From Distichodus sexfasciatus (Eukaryota; Chordata; Actinopteri; Characiformes; Distichodontidae), in contig JAVGVS010000106.1 of the NCBI GenBank assembly GCA_032718565.1, positions 1,048,389-1,112,388 on the forward strand: DNA of 64,000 nt. Direction: 5' to 3'. The position numbers were made by a program, and so were the translations under genes. The number at the start of each line of letters is the position of its first letter. Within the stretch, counting starts at the first letter, position 1. Shown piece after piece: positions 23,701 through 35,469 of this stretch. The notes beneath the pieces were generated by a model. The model did no database searches. It was not told the origin of the DNA and saw nothing but the letters and a program-made list of their open reading frames with translations.

Positions 23701-26700
23701 GTGAAACTCGCCATATGACAAAGATCGTAGCAGTCGGTTGATAATTGGGAATTTGGAAACGGAAAAAGTGTTCCTTACCCTCTAGAAACGTACGCTGTCT
23801 GATTCAGTCAAAAAAAGTCAAAGTTGAAAAAGGCAAAGAAAGATTTGTCACCTCTGCTATATACTGTACAAATATACAGAGAGACGAGATGAGCTTTTTT
23901 ACAGTGCAATAAGAAAGAGTGAACAAAGAACTAATAAGGCACATGGAATAAACAATATATAAATAGAATTCAGAATATACATTTTAAACTAGGAATGGAG
24001 TACTCTAAACTAGAAATAGAGGTAGATAGAGAGACAGTTTGGATGCAGTATTACCTACAAAAGTGGAAATTGACTTTTATACTGGATGTGCAAGAGATTA
24101 GAAACAGTTTCAATATGAAAAATTCTATGTCCAGTCTATTAATACAACAGTATCTCTTAAAAAGTATGACTAACATTAACATTTAAGTTATAACAGTAGT
24201 GGAGAACCAGAGTTTGTGCAATATTTTTAAATAATTTGTGCAGATACGGTTAGTTAGAAAGTGACCAGTTCAATGCAAGTAAGTAGCAGCAGTGCAAAAA
24301 TTGTGCAAATATTCTAGCAGTGTTGTAGCAACGGTCATTGAGGAGGATTACTATTTCAATCGTCTGGCATTAAATGTGTGCCAGATAAGCAGCAATTTGG
24401 AGTGGTAATACTATACAGTTTGTAGACATAAACATTTTTCTTAAACATCTATCTGGAGACAGTTTCAGTGCAACTTGAATGAGATAGTCCATATAGCAGC
24501 GTGTGCATCACAGCGACGGTGCTGTGTAAAGCAAGCGACGTTCTTTGTTTGTAAAGTTTGCACTGGAAATAACCTGGAGCCACGTCGTCTCGTCTCTCTA
24601 TGTATCTGTACAGTATATAGCAGAGATGACAATAAAGTTGACTTTGACCTTTTTTGACCTTTGAAGTGCAGAGGTGCAACATAGTCAGTTCACAGTCCGG
24701 GTGTATGTGGGGGGGGAGTGTGAGGGCAGGAGATGTGTTCAAGAGTCTGATGGCTTGTGGGAAAAAGCTATCACGCATTCTGGTGGATCGAGTCCTGATG
24801 CTGCAATAGCGTCTGCCAGACGGGAGGAGTGTAAAGAGTCCATGTGAGGGGTTGAGCATGATGTAGGAGGCCCTCCTGATACAGCGTTTGTGAAAGATGT
24901 CCTGCAGCGGCGGGAGAGACGCTCCGATGATGTTGCCAGCTGCTTTGACAGTTCTTTGAAGCCACCTGTGATCAGCAACAGTGCTGTTACCAAACCAGAC
25001 GGAGATGCAGCTGGTCAGGATGCTCTCTATGTTGACCCTGTAGAACATGTTGAGGGTGGGAGGGGGGAGGTTGGCTCGCTTCAGCTGTCTCGGGAAGTGG
25101 AGACGCCGCTGGGCCTTTTTAGTGATGGAGATGGTGTTGGTGGTCCAAGTGAGGTCGTCTGAGATGTGAACTCCCAGGAACTTGGTGATTTTTACAGTCT
25201 CAACCATGGAACCGTGGATGCTGAGTGGTGTGTGGGTAGAGCAAGTTCTCCTGAAGTCGACGATCATTTCTTTGGGTTTGTCCACATTCAGCGACAGGTT
25301 GTTCTCACTGCACCAGGCAGCCAGCTGCTGAACTTCATCTCTGTACGCCGACTCATCGTTGTTGCTGATGAGCCCCACCACGGTCGTGTCATCGGCGAAT
25401 TTGATGATGTGGTTTGAGCTGTGCAGGGCGCACCGAACAGAAGTGGACTGAGAACGCAGCTCTGAGGAGCTCCTGTTCTCAGTCTGATGGTGCTGGAAAT
25501 GTCGATTTGGAAGAACTGTAGCCTCTCTGACAGAAAATCCACTATCCAGTTGCAGAGTGAGTTGCTCAGTCCCAACTCGCTCAGTTTCACACACTGTCTT
25601 TGGGAAATGATGGTGTTGAATGTTGAACTAAAGTCTATGAACAGCAATCTAACATAAGAGTCTTTATTGTCCAAGTCTGAGAGGGAAAGGTGAAGTGCAG
25701 TGGATATGGCATCCTCAGTTGACCTGCGATAGGCAAACTGCAGTGGGTCCAGTGAGTGGGGAAGATGCTTTTCACCTGTGCCATGACAAGTCTCTCAAAG
25801 CACTTCATGATGATGGGGGTCAGAGCAATGGGATGGTAGTCATTCAGGCAGGAAACTGAAGATTTCTCTGGTACTGGGATGATGGTGGTGGACTTGAAGC
25901 ATGCTGGGATGATCATCTGGCTCAGTGATGTGTTGAAGATGTCTGTGAAGACCTCGGCCAGCTGATTAGCACAGTCTCTGAGCACACGACCTGGAATGTT
26001 GTCTGGACCTGCAGCCTTTCGTGGGTTGACCTTGATGAAAGTTCTCCTTACGTCAGCTGCAGGCGGAGAGATGATCTGGTTAGTGGTGGGAAGCGTGGCT
26101 TTCGTCGTGTGCATTGTTCAGTGCATCAAACCGTGCGTAGAACCTCTTCAGCTCCTCAGGAAGTATGGCATCCCCCTCACAGCTGCTTGGTGCTGGCTTG
26201 TACTGAGTGACAGCCTGGATGCCCATAAACTGCGTTGTGTCGTTGAAATGGTTCTGGATCTTTTTTGCGTGTGCTCGCGTCGCTTGTCGGATGGAGCGAG
26301 AGAGGTTACCTCTGGCTGTTCTGACAGCAACTCTACTTCCAGACCGGAAAGCAGCATCTCTCTCTCTTAGCCGTTCACGCACCTGTGCTGTGAACCAGGG
26401 CTTTTCATTGGCTCTAGTGGTGATGTTCTTTAAGACAGTAACATCCTCTATGCATTTGCTGATGTAGCAGGTCACAGATGCAAACTTATCCAGAGTCACG
26501 AAGCCGTCGTACATCGCTGCCTGTTTGAAAACATTCCAGTCTGTGTACTCAAAATAGTCATGGAGTGCTGAGACAGCTCCACTGGGCCAGACTTTGATGG
26601 TTTTCCTGGCAGGTCTCGTGTGTTTCAGCAGCGATGAGTATGTGGGCAGCAGCATCACTGTAGCGTAATCAGAAGAGCCGATGTGGGGACACGCTGCTGC

Positions 26701-29700
26701 TTTGTAGGCACCACGCACATTAGTGTAGACCAGGGGTCGGCAACCCGCGGCTCTGGAACCGCATGCAGCTCTTTCAGCCTTATGTTGCGGCTCCTTGTGG
26801 CTTTGGAAAATGAATAATGAGTGTTCAATTTAAGTGTATTTTATTTTTATTCATTGTTTTTTTTAAATTGTAGTTCGAAATTTAAAGATTATTGTGATCT
26901 TGTTACATTAAAATACAATGTGTTTAATATTTTGTCGCTTTTGTATGCGTCACAAAAGCCGATGCCTGCCAAACCGCCGTGTATTTATCAAGCTTTTCGA
27001 CAGGCAGGTAGAACGGGCGACACTTTACGACCAAAAACTCTGTCTCTGGTGAGCAGTGGCGACTCACTTCATCAGAGTTTGTTTATGTAGACGCACAAAC
27101 CGCCCCTGCGGCTCTTACCGGACAAAGAAGCTTCTCTGTCAGCCCTATAGCATGCTGCACGTTCAGCTCAATGGCCGAATCTGCGATGTCCGCGTTCAGC
27201 TACGCTTCCATGAAAATAAAGACGCAGCAGTTCTTTATTTCACGCTGACTTGACTGCTGGAGTCACAGATAGTCCATTTTGTGAGCGGACGTTGGAGAGC
27301 AGGACAGATGGAAGTGCAGGCCGGGCCAGGTTAGCTTTTAGCTTCGCGCTAGCGTGCGCAGCGCTTGCGTTTCGGCCAGCTGTGCCTCGCTGTCTCGCCC
27401 AGACTCCGTAGCCTCTCCGACGGCAGATTCGGCGGTGGAATTATGCATTTTTTCCCGATTTTGAGCAGGATGTGTCTGTCGTACGTGATACGCATCATAA
27501 CTCAATCACAAACAAAACTGAAAGTAAACAAGATGAACGAAAATTGCCTTATAAACACTGAATTTGCTGGAGCGCTGTTAGCCGCTGCCTGCTAACATAT
27601 GACACTCTTGCTTAGTTTAGCAGTCTCCTCACATTACTCCTCATTAAAAATAAAACATTATTAAAGAACATAAAAACCATTGCTAAATCAATTAACTGCG
27701 TCAGCAATACTGTTAAAATAGTAAGAACCTTTGCTACGTCAATTTACTACATCCACTGCTTCTTGTCATGATTGAAATATTTGTTTTTATTTAGTTTTCC
27801 ACTTTATAGACAGTGTTTCGTATGATATGCGGTATGCGTAGTTAGCAATAGTAGTATGGATTCTACAGCTGTATTTCTTCCACGTAGACCTATGCAGTGT
27901 TTTTGTTTTTTATTTATGTGTTTGGTGTTGGAATTGTGTTATGTTTAGGTGGAATTTGTTTGAGATTTGTAGACGTGATTTGATCGGTGATGTGCCGCAT
28001 GCGTATGTTTGTTTACGTTTACCAACTATTTAAAGCCTTCCTGTTCTGCCCCCGGCACCAGGGGCGAACGGGTTTAACAGGTTAAATACTGTAAAACTTT
28101 TATATAAATGTTTATTTGACTGTTTTTTTACGTTGTCGTTTTTGTTTAATATTTGGTTTATACAGTATTTTTTATTTAAAGGCAGTATATTGCAGTATGC
28201 AGAGCAGTATACGTGCAATGCACAAAATTAAGTTTAAAGAAAAACTCTGTTTTTCTGTACAGATAACAGAGGACTTCATTGCTGCATATCAGGCAAACTA
28301 TGGCTTCAATGAGGAAGGAGCCCCAAATCCGACAGCTGAAGCACCCGTTGAATCTCTGCCAGTGAAGCCAGAGGTAGCAAAGCAGCCAGAAAAGAAGAAA
28401 GATTTGATCAGCACCGAAGAGAGTAACCAGAAAGGGGAGAAGAGAAAGGCAGAACAAGGTATTCATATTCTGCTGACATAAAAATAACTTTTTGTGCTGT
28501 GCATTGTTAGTGACCCTTCTGTTTCTTTTACTACAGGCTGGTTTGATATTGAGCAAAACAAGAACACAAATGTCTATGTCTCAGGTAATTGTTTTATTAT
28601 TATTTTCTCTCTTACTGTAATTTATCATTACAGATTTACTTGTGCTGTGCAATAGGGGTGGGCGATATATCGAATATACTCGATGTATCTCGATGTATCA
28701 TCGGTTCCACGTGCGATGTAGTAAATGACTATATGTCAAAAGTCAAAGTCAAAGTCAATATATATCGTGACCATCGAGTATAAATCCTAACGTTATTTTT
28801 AAACAGACAGCATGTACTTCGCTTTCAAGGTTTGCTTTTCCGCCCCGTCAAAGCAGACAGCTCGCTCCCCCGCCCATTCTGAAAACTCCTTGCGTACGCG
28901 TGCTTTGTACCACTTTCGTGTTTTGCTTCTCTGCTCGCTCCACCGCCTATGGCGTCACATCAGGGCCAAAACTAGAGCGCGCAAAATGGTTTGCCGCAAA
29001 AATTTCGTGGGCGTAAAAAGTCGCGAGTGCAAATGTGAAACTCGAGAGCACAAAATTAAGAATCGAGTGCGCGGTTGTGATAATATTGCGCACAAAATGT
29101 ATTTTTCCTCTCTCTAATGTTTTTTTTCCTCTCGATGTGTTAAATTTCCTCGTGCGCAAAGTAGATTACTGACGAGCGACTTTTTTGCTCGAGTGAGATT
29201 TCTACGTGCGTGGTTTGAAAGGGGCAGGTTTTGGCAGTTTGGGGGCGGGGTTTTGGCAGTTTCTGCCTGTGAATCCTATTGGCCAATGGCTCCTGGTTTT
29301 TGATTGACTGCATGCTACAGACAGTTTCTACAGAAAAACCAAAGATGAAGGAGTTATAGTTTATCAACCTTATAATTACAATTTAGTAGTTAGGTCTTAC
29401 ACGTTTAATAAGACGCAATCAATGGCTCCCCTTGCCCCCTTGTCTGTCCCCAATATAAAGTATAAAGTTTGCTATATTATACTTTGGTTTAAAATAAAAG
29501 CATTTACTATGTTAAACTTTGGCTAAATTCATTATACTGGTGTCATTTTATGCAACATAGGGCCGAATTTATCATTTATACAGTGATTTAGAGGAAATTT
29601 CAAAGTATTGAGATATATATCGTGTATCGTGATATAGCTTAAAAATATCGCGATATTATTTTTATGCCATATTGCCCAGCCCTACTGTGCAATATAATTT

Positions 29701-32700
29701 ACATTATGTTGTAATGGTTAGCTAGAATTATCAGTAATGTAATATAATGACCCAACTCAGTATGAGTGAATGTTTTAGCGAGTCCTGGAAACGTATTAAT
29801 GTTTTTCATGCATTACAAATGAATAATAGTGTGTGGACATGCCTGATTAGTTGTCAGGGAAAAGTGCCATGACAACAAGAAGACACTAATTTTAGCGAAT
29901 CTTAATGTAGGCAGATGGAGTAACCACAAGATACTTTTATGTACACATTTCCCAAGAGAGATGTTTAATATGTGGCCAACTGAATGTTTTAAAACACATG
30001 AATAAAAGGATGTCATCCACATATTAGGGATGCAGCGAATTGAAATGTTTGGTCAAAACCGAAAATGAGGAAACACTTGGCTGAAAACTGAAAGAAATTA
30101 TGCCTATTAATAATCAATCAATAATCAGTAATAAATTATTGAATATCAAAAAAGACTTTTCCCATAGTTATCTTTTCCTATTGGTTACTCTCTAACAGTA
30201 TAGAATGTAAAAATATTTTCTGATCAATTTAAAATGAAGAAATGCCAAAGTCTTGGGTAACTTCACCATTTTAGGGGCATTCTGGCGTATACGATGAGCT
30301 GCTTTTATGCTTGCTGGGAAATAACTACAATTCCCACAATCCCCCGGCGTGTGACGCAAGTCACGTCACAATTATGTGATTACTATATTCATTTATGCAA
30401 GCTTTTAAAAATAAACGCATGTTCTATAGTGTCAGAAGCCTTATAAAAGTCAATAAATAATATGGAACTCTCAAGTATAAGGTTGATATAATCTATAATA
30501 TCCAATATCAAGCGAATGTTATTGCTAATAAGTCTTTTTTGCTAATCCAGTCATCCACAGTCGTGTTTAAAAGTCTTTCGGCCGAAAACCAAAAGTGCGT
30601 TTTTGACCTATATACAACAACATTACAAGAAATAAAGGCTTGAGATATGTCACTCTATGTGTAATGAATCTATATAATATGAGTTTCACTTTCTGAAATG
30701 AGTGACAAACAATATTGAACTTTTTCACAATATTCTAATTTTTTGAGGTGGTCTGTATAGAAGTGTGACATATCAAGGTTATGCAGGATTTTTTCAAGTG
30801 TAGTTCATATGTTTGTGTATGTGCTCCACAGGGCTTCCACCAGATATTACTCCTGATGAGTTTGTGGAGATGATGTCTAAGTGTGGAATTATTATGAGGG
30901 ATCCCATAACAGAAGACTATAAAATCAAACTCTACAAGGACAGTGAAGGAAATCAGAAGGGAGATGGGCTCTGCTGCTACCTCAGGGTTAGTTTCTGCAA
31001 AAATAAGAAACATTCTCTACAAAAACAAACAAAAAAAAATAGAGTTGCTGACACACAGATATACAGTATAAACTGATAGTGACTCATTTTCATCCTGGTT
31101 TTCTTCTATCCAAACAGATCCTATGATCTGAACTGGCATAAAAATAAATGAAACTAAAATAAATGTGTTACTGTTTTCAGAGAGAGTCTGTAGCTCTAGC
31201 AGAGCGTCTGCTGGATGACTCTGAGATACGCGGATACCGGCTACATGTGGAAGCTGCTCATTTTGAACTGAAGGGTCAGTATGATGCTAGCAGGAAAAAG
31301 AAGAAGAACAAAGAGTACCGCAAGAAGATGCAGAAACAACAAAAGTATGATATCTTTCTTGTTTTTCTTTTTAAGTATGCTTCATATCCATAATTCATAT
31401 GCATATCTCCAAATCATTGTAATTTAGGGGCAAGGTGTTTTTAAGATAGTCCACTGTATGGTGCAACAGTGCTTTGAACAAGTGTATATTTGGCTTAATC
31501 TTATGTTTCTTGGTTGTGCTGCTAGGCAACTGGACTGGAGGCCGGAGAAGAAAGGAGAGGTTCGGAAGAGGCATGAGCGCGTGGTCATCATTAGAAATAT
31601 GTTTCACCCCAGCGACTTCGAGGTAATGTTCCAACTCTCAAACAGTAGGTGGCAGCATATAAATGATGGAACAAATTTAGTCTTGGAAATAAGGGAGTGT
31701 ATTCCACTTCATTTGACTTATTGCATGTTTTATGATTATTTTTGTTTAACAAATCCAGGTAAAATTAATTAGTAACAGTGTTTCACTATATTAAATGCAT
31801 TGTCTGGAGCCAGTGCACAGTTTAGAAGGGGATGACTTTTCCCTTCTTTGTCTTCATAAAACTTATCCACTTGGGCAAACTGTCTTACAGCCTTTCACAG
31901 TGTGCAGCATCAGTGCTGTTCCATTCATGTCTGATTGTGTTTCACAACTAGTCAGTGCTCCTAAATTATCTCCCATTAAGTATGGCCTTGATGTGCGCCA
32001 ATGTGGAACTTCATTAGACACTAATTAGATTGAGGTTAATGATCCTACAACTAGGCACTACCTGCTCTCATCGGCCATTCCTCACTAAAATGTGCACTAG
32101 ATGTATGCAAAGTTGTGTTACACGGTTCTTTCATGCTTGCTGCACTTGTATTTGTTCAAATAAAAAAGTATAGAAACTCAGATCAACTCTATTTGCCTTG
32201 TTTTGTGCCCAGTAGTGTATTTATTTTTGTTTATTTTCATTAGTCAGTTATTATTTCTTTCACACGCTTCATGTGCTTCCTGTGCGTGTGGAATTTCGCT
32301 TTGACAAGTTTTACTAATCAACTTTGTTCAATAGGTCAACCAAGAGTTGCGACTCTATACTGTATACATTTTTAATAGTGCTAATTTAATCTTTTGTGCT
32401 TGTTACCTGTTTGTACCAGTTGCTTTAGCAATAAAATGTACTGTTTTTCTTCCCTCTTCTATTCTGTAAAGATTTTATTTAGATAGATATCTTCGTAAGT
32501 AAACAAATAATGTTGCATTTTGTATTGAAAAACATATACAGTTGAGGCCAAAATTATTAGCCCCCCTTATGAAATTAGACAACACTCTTGATTTCTCCAT
32601 TAAAAAATGACCATTAACAACAAGTGTTTGTTATTTTGGAAACAAATACACTATAAAAAACAGTGTCCACTAAGTTTAATTAGGATATTTTATCGAGTTG

Positions 32701-35370
32701 AAACAAGAAAGGGCAAAAATGAGACATCCAAACTTATTAGCTCCCTGGCCATTAATAGTCAATAGTGTACCCTTTCTGAGCCACAACTGACAACAATCTC
32801 TTAGAGTAGTTCTTTACTAGGTTGGCACAGGTTGGCCCATTCTTCCATTGCAAATTGTTCTAGCTAGTCCAAATTGCATGGTTTCCAAACATGGACATTC
32901 ACTTTGAGCACCCGCCACAGATTCTCAATAGGATTGAGGTCTGGGCTCTGTGCGGCCACTCCAGGATCTTGGTTTTGTTGATTTCCTTATGGAACTGTTG
33001 GACTAATTTCGATGTATGCTTTGGGTCATTGTCTTGTTGGAAAACCCAGCGACAACCTAAGCCTAGACTACGAGCAGATTTCTGCATATTCTCCCTCAAA
33101 ATGTCAACAGAATTTTTTTTTTTCATGATGCCATGCACCCGAACAAGGCTTCCTGTGCCTGAGGCTGCAAAACAGCCCCACAGCATGATGCTCCCACCAC
33201 CATGTTTAACTGTGGGAACTGTGTTCCTAGGGTTGAAGGCGTCTCCCTTTCTTCGCCAAACATAAGCAACATCCATGTGCCCAAACAGTTCCAGTTTAGT
33301 CTCATCAGACCAAAGCACAGACTTCCAAAACTCATCTTTACCCTTCAAATGTTCACGGGCAAACCTCAGTCGGGCTCTGATGTGCCGCTCTTTGAGTAAA
33401 GGGGTTCTTCTGGGATGATGGCCCTGAAGTCCATCACAATGAAGAGCCCTCACAGCTGTGTTCCTTGAAACATTGACTCCAGAAGAGGCCAGGTCAGCAA
33501 CAATCATCTTGGCAGATGTCCGGGGCTCCTTGCTGACTTCTCTGACTATTTTCCTCTCCAGAGTTCTTGAAATCTTGCACTTACGGCCACGGTCAGGTTT
33601 GTTTCTTACAGAATTTGTCTCCTTGTACTTGGCAATGATGCAGCGTACAGCAGTTCTAGACACTGTAAATCGCTTGGAAATGGCAGTGTAGCCTTCCCCC
33701 TTATCATGAGCCTCTACTATCTTCTTTCTGAGCTCCAGACTGATTTCCTTTGTCTTTGGCATGGTGAGTAACAGTAGTTCCTCTCATGTGTTCAAGTGCC
33801 CTGTTCCTTGGAGTCTTTTTATGCTGATTGAATGTTGTTAGGAAGCCAGTTGACTGCACAGGTGTGGTTTCAAAGCTGATTGGTTAATTACTGTAGGTGT
33901 GTTTTGAAAGCAAACATTCACATGCGGCTAATATTTTTGACCACCCCATTTTTTTTTTACTATGTTTGTTACAAAAAATGTATTTTATATTACAAAATGT
34001 ACCAAAAGCTACTAAATAGCACTGGTGAATGTTTCATCAATGCTGCAAACATTGGGAAGAAGTTTAGGAAAATTCCAGTGGGGGACAATTCCTGGGGGGC
34101 TAATAATTTTGGCCTCAACTGTAAAATAGAAAAACGACTTCTCACTCTTTCAGTGACCTTGTATGATCTGAAACTACTCTTAAAGTGAAGATTTATTTGT
34201 CTGCTTAACTTGGGTTTTAGTGTAAAGGGTTTTAGGTTTTTTTAATCTTATATCTAAATAGGGACATTAGTGAATTAAATAATACACCATAATTAATTAT
34301 TGTTGCCTGTCAAAGAAAGGAGATGTATTCTAATATAAGCAGTGAATTTAGAGTATTTGGAGTAATATAAATTTAGATCTGAAAGATTCTGTGTTAGACC
34401 TCTGACCTCTAAAACACCGGAATGCAGAAATGCAGTACAGTAAGGACCTTATTAAGATACCTGCAGTATACTTAGTGACAATATGTTAACAAATATAGAT
34501 TCTGTCAGTGAATATACAAAGCCTTAGAGGGTATGAAATAAAGGGAAGTAGCAGATGTTTCATAAAGTGTGATGATTACCTGTTTGGGGTGTTTCATGCA
34601 GGAAGATCCAGTGGTGCTTAATGAGTACCGTGAGGACTTGCGGACTGAATGTGAGAAATTTGGGGATGTCAAGAAGGTCATCATCTTTGATGTGAGTTCC
34701 AGCAAACCCCTCCTTAGATAACCCATTGCAGCAGTTAAGGACAATTTGCAGAATCATTCCTTGGGCTAAATGTGTGCATCTAGTAATCAGTATTATATTT
34801 TTGAAAGCTGTACATCATTAATTAATTGTAGGGTGTCTGTGTGTATATGTCAGAGGCATCCTGATGGTGTGGCATCAGTGGCATTTAAAGAGCCTGAAGA
34901 AGCTGATGTGTGTCAGGCAGCGCTGGATGGTCGATGGTTTGGTGGGAAGAGGCTCTCAGCACAGCTGTGGGATGGGGTTACCGATTATCAGGTAAGACAC
35001 TTACATCTCCCAAAGACAGTCATACATAGAAATGAACATTTCTGATTTACTTCTGTTTTGTGGTTGTTGCTCTCAGATTGAGGAGACGTCCCGCGAACGA
35101 GAGGAGAGGTTGAAGGGTTGGTCTGTGTTTCTGGGTGATCAAAAAGCTACTGATGCTGCTACAAAAGACTCCATTTCAGACGCAAGACGTAGTGACTCTT
35201 CGTCAGAGGCCGTCCAGACAAAAGATTCTGAAATAAAGACTGAACCAGCCAGCGCCCAAAAAACAAGACTTGATTTGGCTGACACAGCGGGAGCAGAAGC
35301 TAAATATGAGGGAGAAGCTGGCATTGATTCGACCGATAGTAGCCTGGCTGGTAGTGATGATGAAGCATAG
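17867..35370 (+). CDS. htatsf1: HTATSF1 / Tat-SF1 homologue, U2 snRNP-associated splicing factor (spliced)
   Basis: A nuclear RNA-binding protein that, from family knowledge, associates with U2 snRNP through SF3B1 and also acts in transcription elongation. There is a likely 5' UTR exon ending at 17967 (donor AG|GTGAGC). Coding exons: 20395-20553 (ATG), 28263-28458, 28537-28584, 30832-30986, 31181-31344, 31526-31622, 34602-34691, 34854-34991 and 35077-35370. All phases agree: 1338 coding bases, 446 residues. RRM1 is at about residues 128-215 (NTNVYVSGLPPDI, KGDGLCCYL). A lysine-rich linker follows (KKKKNKEYRKK). The second RRM, at about 257-345, is a U2AF-homology motif with an acidic helix (ECEKFG region) and the R-W-F signature in GRWFGG. 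The tail after residue 350 is only ~97 residues and ends SLAGSDDEA; human Tat-SF1 (about 755 residues) has a far longer acidic tail. The start is the first ATG of exon 2 and matches the family N-terminus (MSGDE, then EQLRLQKQYG). Confidence 0.95.
18770..19010 (-). mobile_element. Rex1-like LINE relic
   Basis: The + strand phrase GATAGAAGCTCCTCCTGAAC and the following text match, by family memory, the complement of the Rex1/CR1-type reverse transcriptase C-terminus that is better preserved at 24662 onward. No frame remains open. It is in htatsf1 intron 1. Confidence 0.5.
19155..20040. mobile_element. Non-autonomous DNA element with GAGACCAAGACC ends
   Basis: Both ends carry GAGACC/AAGACC text: AAGACCAAGACTCTGAAGGG on the left, and on the right GTGGTCTCGGCTGGTCTC followed by CAAGACAAGACCAAG. 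The middle (from 19600) carries the core shared with the TAGAGCTG hAT family. Termini are approximate. Confidence 0.5.
20712..23586. mobile_element. Hairpin-ended non-autonomous DNA element, probably compound
   Basis: The left side has GTGCTTATGGGACCCCTCTT, a (TTC)n(TTA)n tract, and then the imperfect palindrome GGGGTCCAAGCACAAAGTGA TTATGGACCC at 20801-20830. The right end near 23565-23583 is TGTGCTTGGACCCC, inverted to the left. The inside carries repeated CCACTAGGTGGC and TTTGCATATTATCA phrases and no readable protein. It fills most of htatsf1 intron 2 upstream of the LINE. Confidence 0.6.
20744..20799. repeat. (TTC)n(TTA)n microsatellite
   Basis: TTC repeats passing into TTA repeats, directly beside the GGGGTCCAAGCAC hairpin end. 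The same arrangement recurs at 49080 and 43985. Confidence 0.95.
23808..24661. mobile_element. Inverted pair of LINE 3'-tail sequences
   Basis: CTGCTATATACTGTACAAAT at 23863 recurs as its reverse complement around 24605-24628, and both copies extend outward into GTCAAAGT-type text (24636-24661 on the right). About 75 bases at each end are therefore inverted repeats around ~700 A/T-rich bases. It lies immediately 3' of a minus-strand Rex1-like LINE and may be its 3' UTR. Confidence 0.6.
24662..26730 (-). mobile_element. Rex1-like (CR1-type) LINE, 5'-truncated, frameshifted
   Basis: Minus-strand text in order: end of the endonuclease domain (RGAYKAAACPHIG, near 26700), linker (KPWFTAQVRERLRERDAAFR), reverse transcriptase (KAAGPDNIPGRVL; LLFIDFSSTFNTI; catalytic FADDTTVV near 25395; KFLGVHISDDLTW) and a C-terminal domain (GRRYCSIRTRSTRMRDSFFP). 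The frame breaks at least twice, so it is inactive. The 5' end stops exactly where a hAT-like terminus begins. It lies in the htatsf1 intron between coding exons 1 and 2. Confidence 0.9.
26731..27300. mobile_element. hAT element, one end recognisable
   Basis: CAGGGGTCGGCAACCCGCGG starts a typical hAT terminus, followed by the GGCTCTTT/CTCCTTGTGGC pattern of that family. I could not find the opposite end, so the right limit is a guess. Confidence 0.55.
27300..28262. other. htatsf1 intron sequence, unassigned
   Basis: Contains a CpG-containing stretch at 27300-27450 and an A/T-rich remainder. GTTCTGCCCCCGGCACCAGG near 28042 looks like part of a dispersed repeat. No exon is supported before 28263. 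Confidence 0.4.
28653..29684. mobile_element. hAT-type non-autonomous element with perfect target duplication
   Basis: Left end TAGGGGTGGGCGATATATCG, right end ATTGCCCAGCCCTA, flanked on both sides by CTGTGCAA (28645-28652, 29685-29692). The inside includes a G/C-richer cargo around 28830-29230 whose short frames resemble nothing known. It is in the htatsf1 intron after coding exon 3. Confidence 0.92.
30100..30420. mobile_element. hAT (TAGAGCTG family) core fragment
   Basis: Shares GTTACTCTCTAACAGTATAG, TTGGGTAACTTC and CTACAATTCCCACAATCCCC with the cores at 9480-9660 and 38940-39120. No termini are readable. Confidence 0.5.
32539..34121 (-). mobile_element. Tc1-like transposon, full length
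   Basis: Inverted ends CAGTTGAGGCCAAAATTATT (left) and its reverse complement (right) are flanked by TA on both sides; total 1583 bp. It encodes a Tc1 transposase on the minus strand. It is inserted in the htatsf1 intron between exons 31526-31622 and 34602-34691. Confidence 0.95.
32899..33762 (-). pseudogene. Tc1-like DD34E transposase with one frameshift
   Basis: The DNA-cutting and joining enzyme of the surrounding Tc1 element. It starts MPKTKEISLELRKKIVEAHD. Paired helix-turn-helix DNA-binding domains (ISKRFTVSRTAVRCIIAKY; GVNVSRNTAVRAL) are separated by a GRKCKIS hook. The catalytic core shows the first Asp in WSDETKLELFG and the second in FQQDNDPKHTS. After ILEWP the frame shifts by one lost base: the DNA still carries CCAGACCTCAATCCTATTG (read on the minus strand), which encodes the PDLNPIEN segment with the third catalytic Glu, but in another frame. 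The open frame is 287 residues, against about 340 for intact relatives. Confidence 0.92.
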
Positions 35371-35386
35371 ATGTGAGATATTAGAA

Positions 35387-35462
35387 AATAAAAATCATTC
35401 ATTTTGTTTTTTCTCATTGAAACTAAACATTAAATCATGTTAGTTGGCTATTTTGCAATAAA
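35387..35462 (+). promoter_or_regulatory. Poly(A) signals for htatsf1
   Basis: AATAAA at 35387-35392, 17 bases after the stop codon, and a second at 35457-35462. The second would give a more usual 3' UTR length of about 100 bases. Confidence 0.6.
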
Positions 35463-35469
35463 AATAGTT

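Noticed and set aside
24890..25417. Plus-strand frames opposite the Rex1-like LINE
   Set aside because: They are the antisense of a clear reverse transcriptase and have no match of their own.
26207..26467. Plus-strand frame with many Arg/Leu
   Set aside because: Antisense of the LINE linker region.
28116..28481. 121-codon frame as an independent gene
   Set aside because: Its last part is htatsf1 coding exon 2 (28263-28458); the part before the AG at 28261 is intron.
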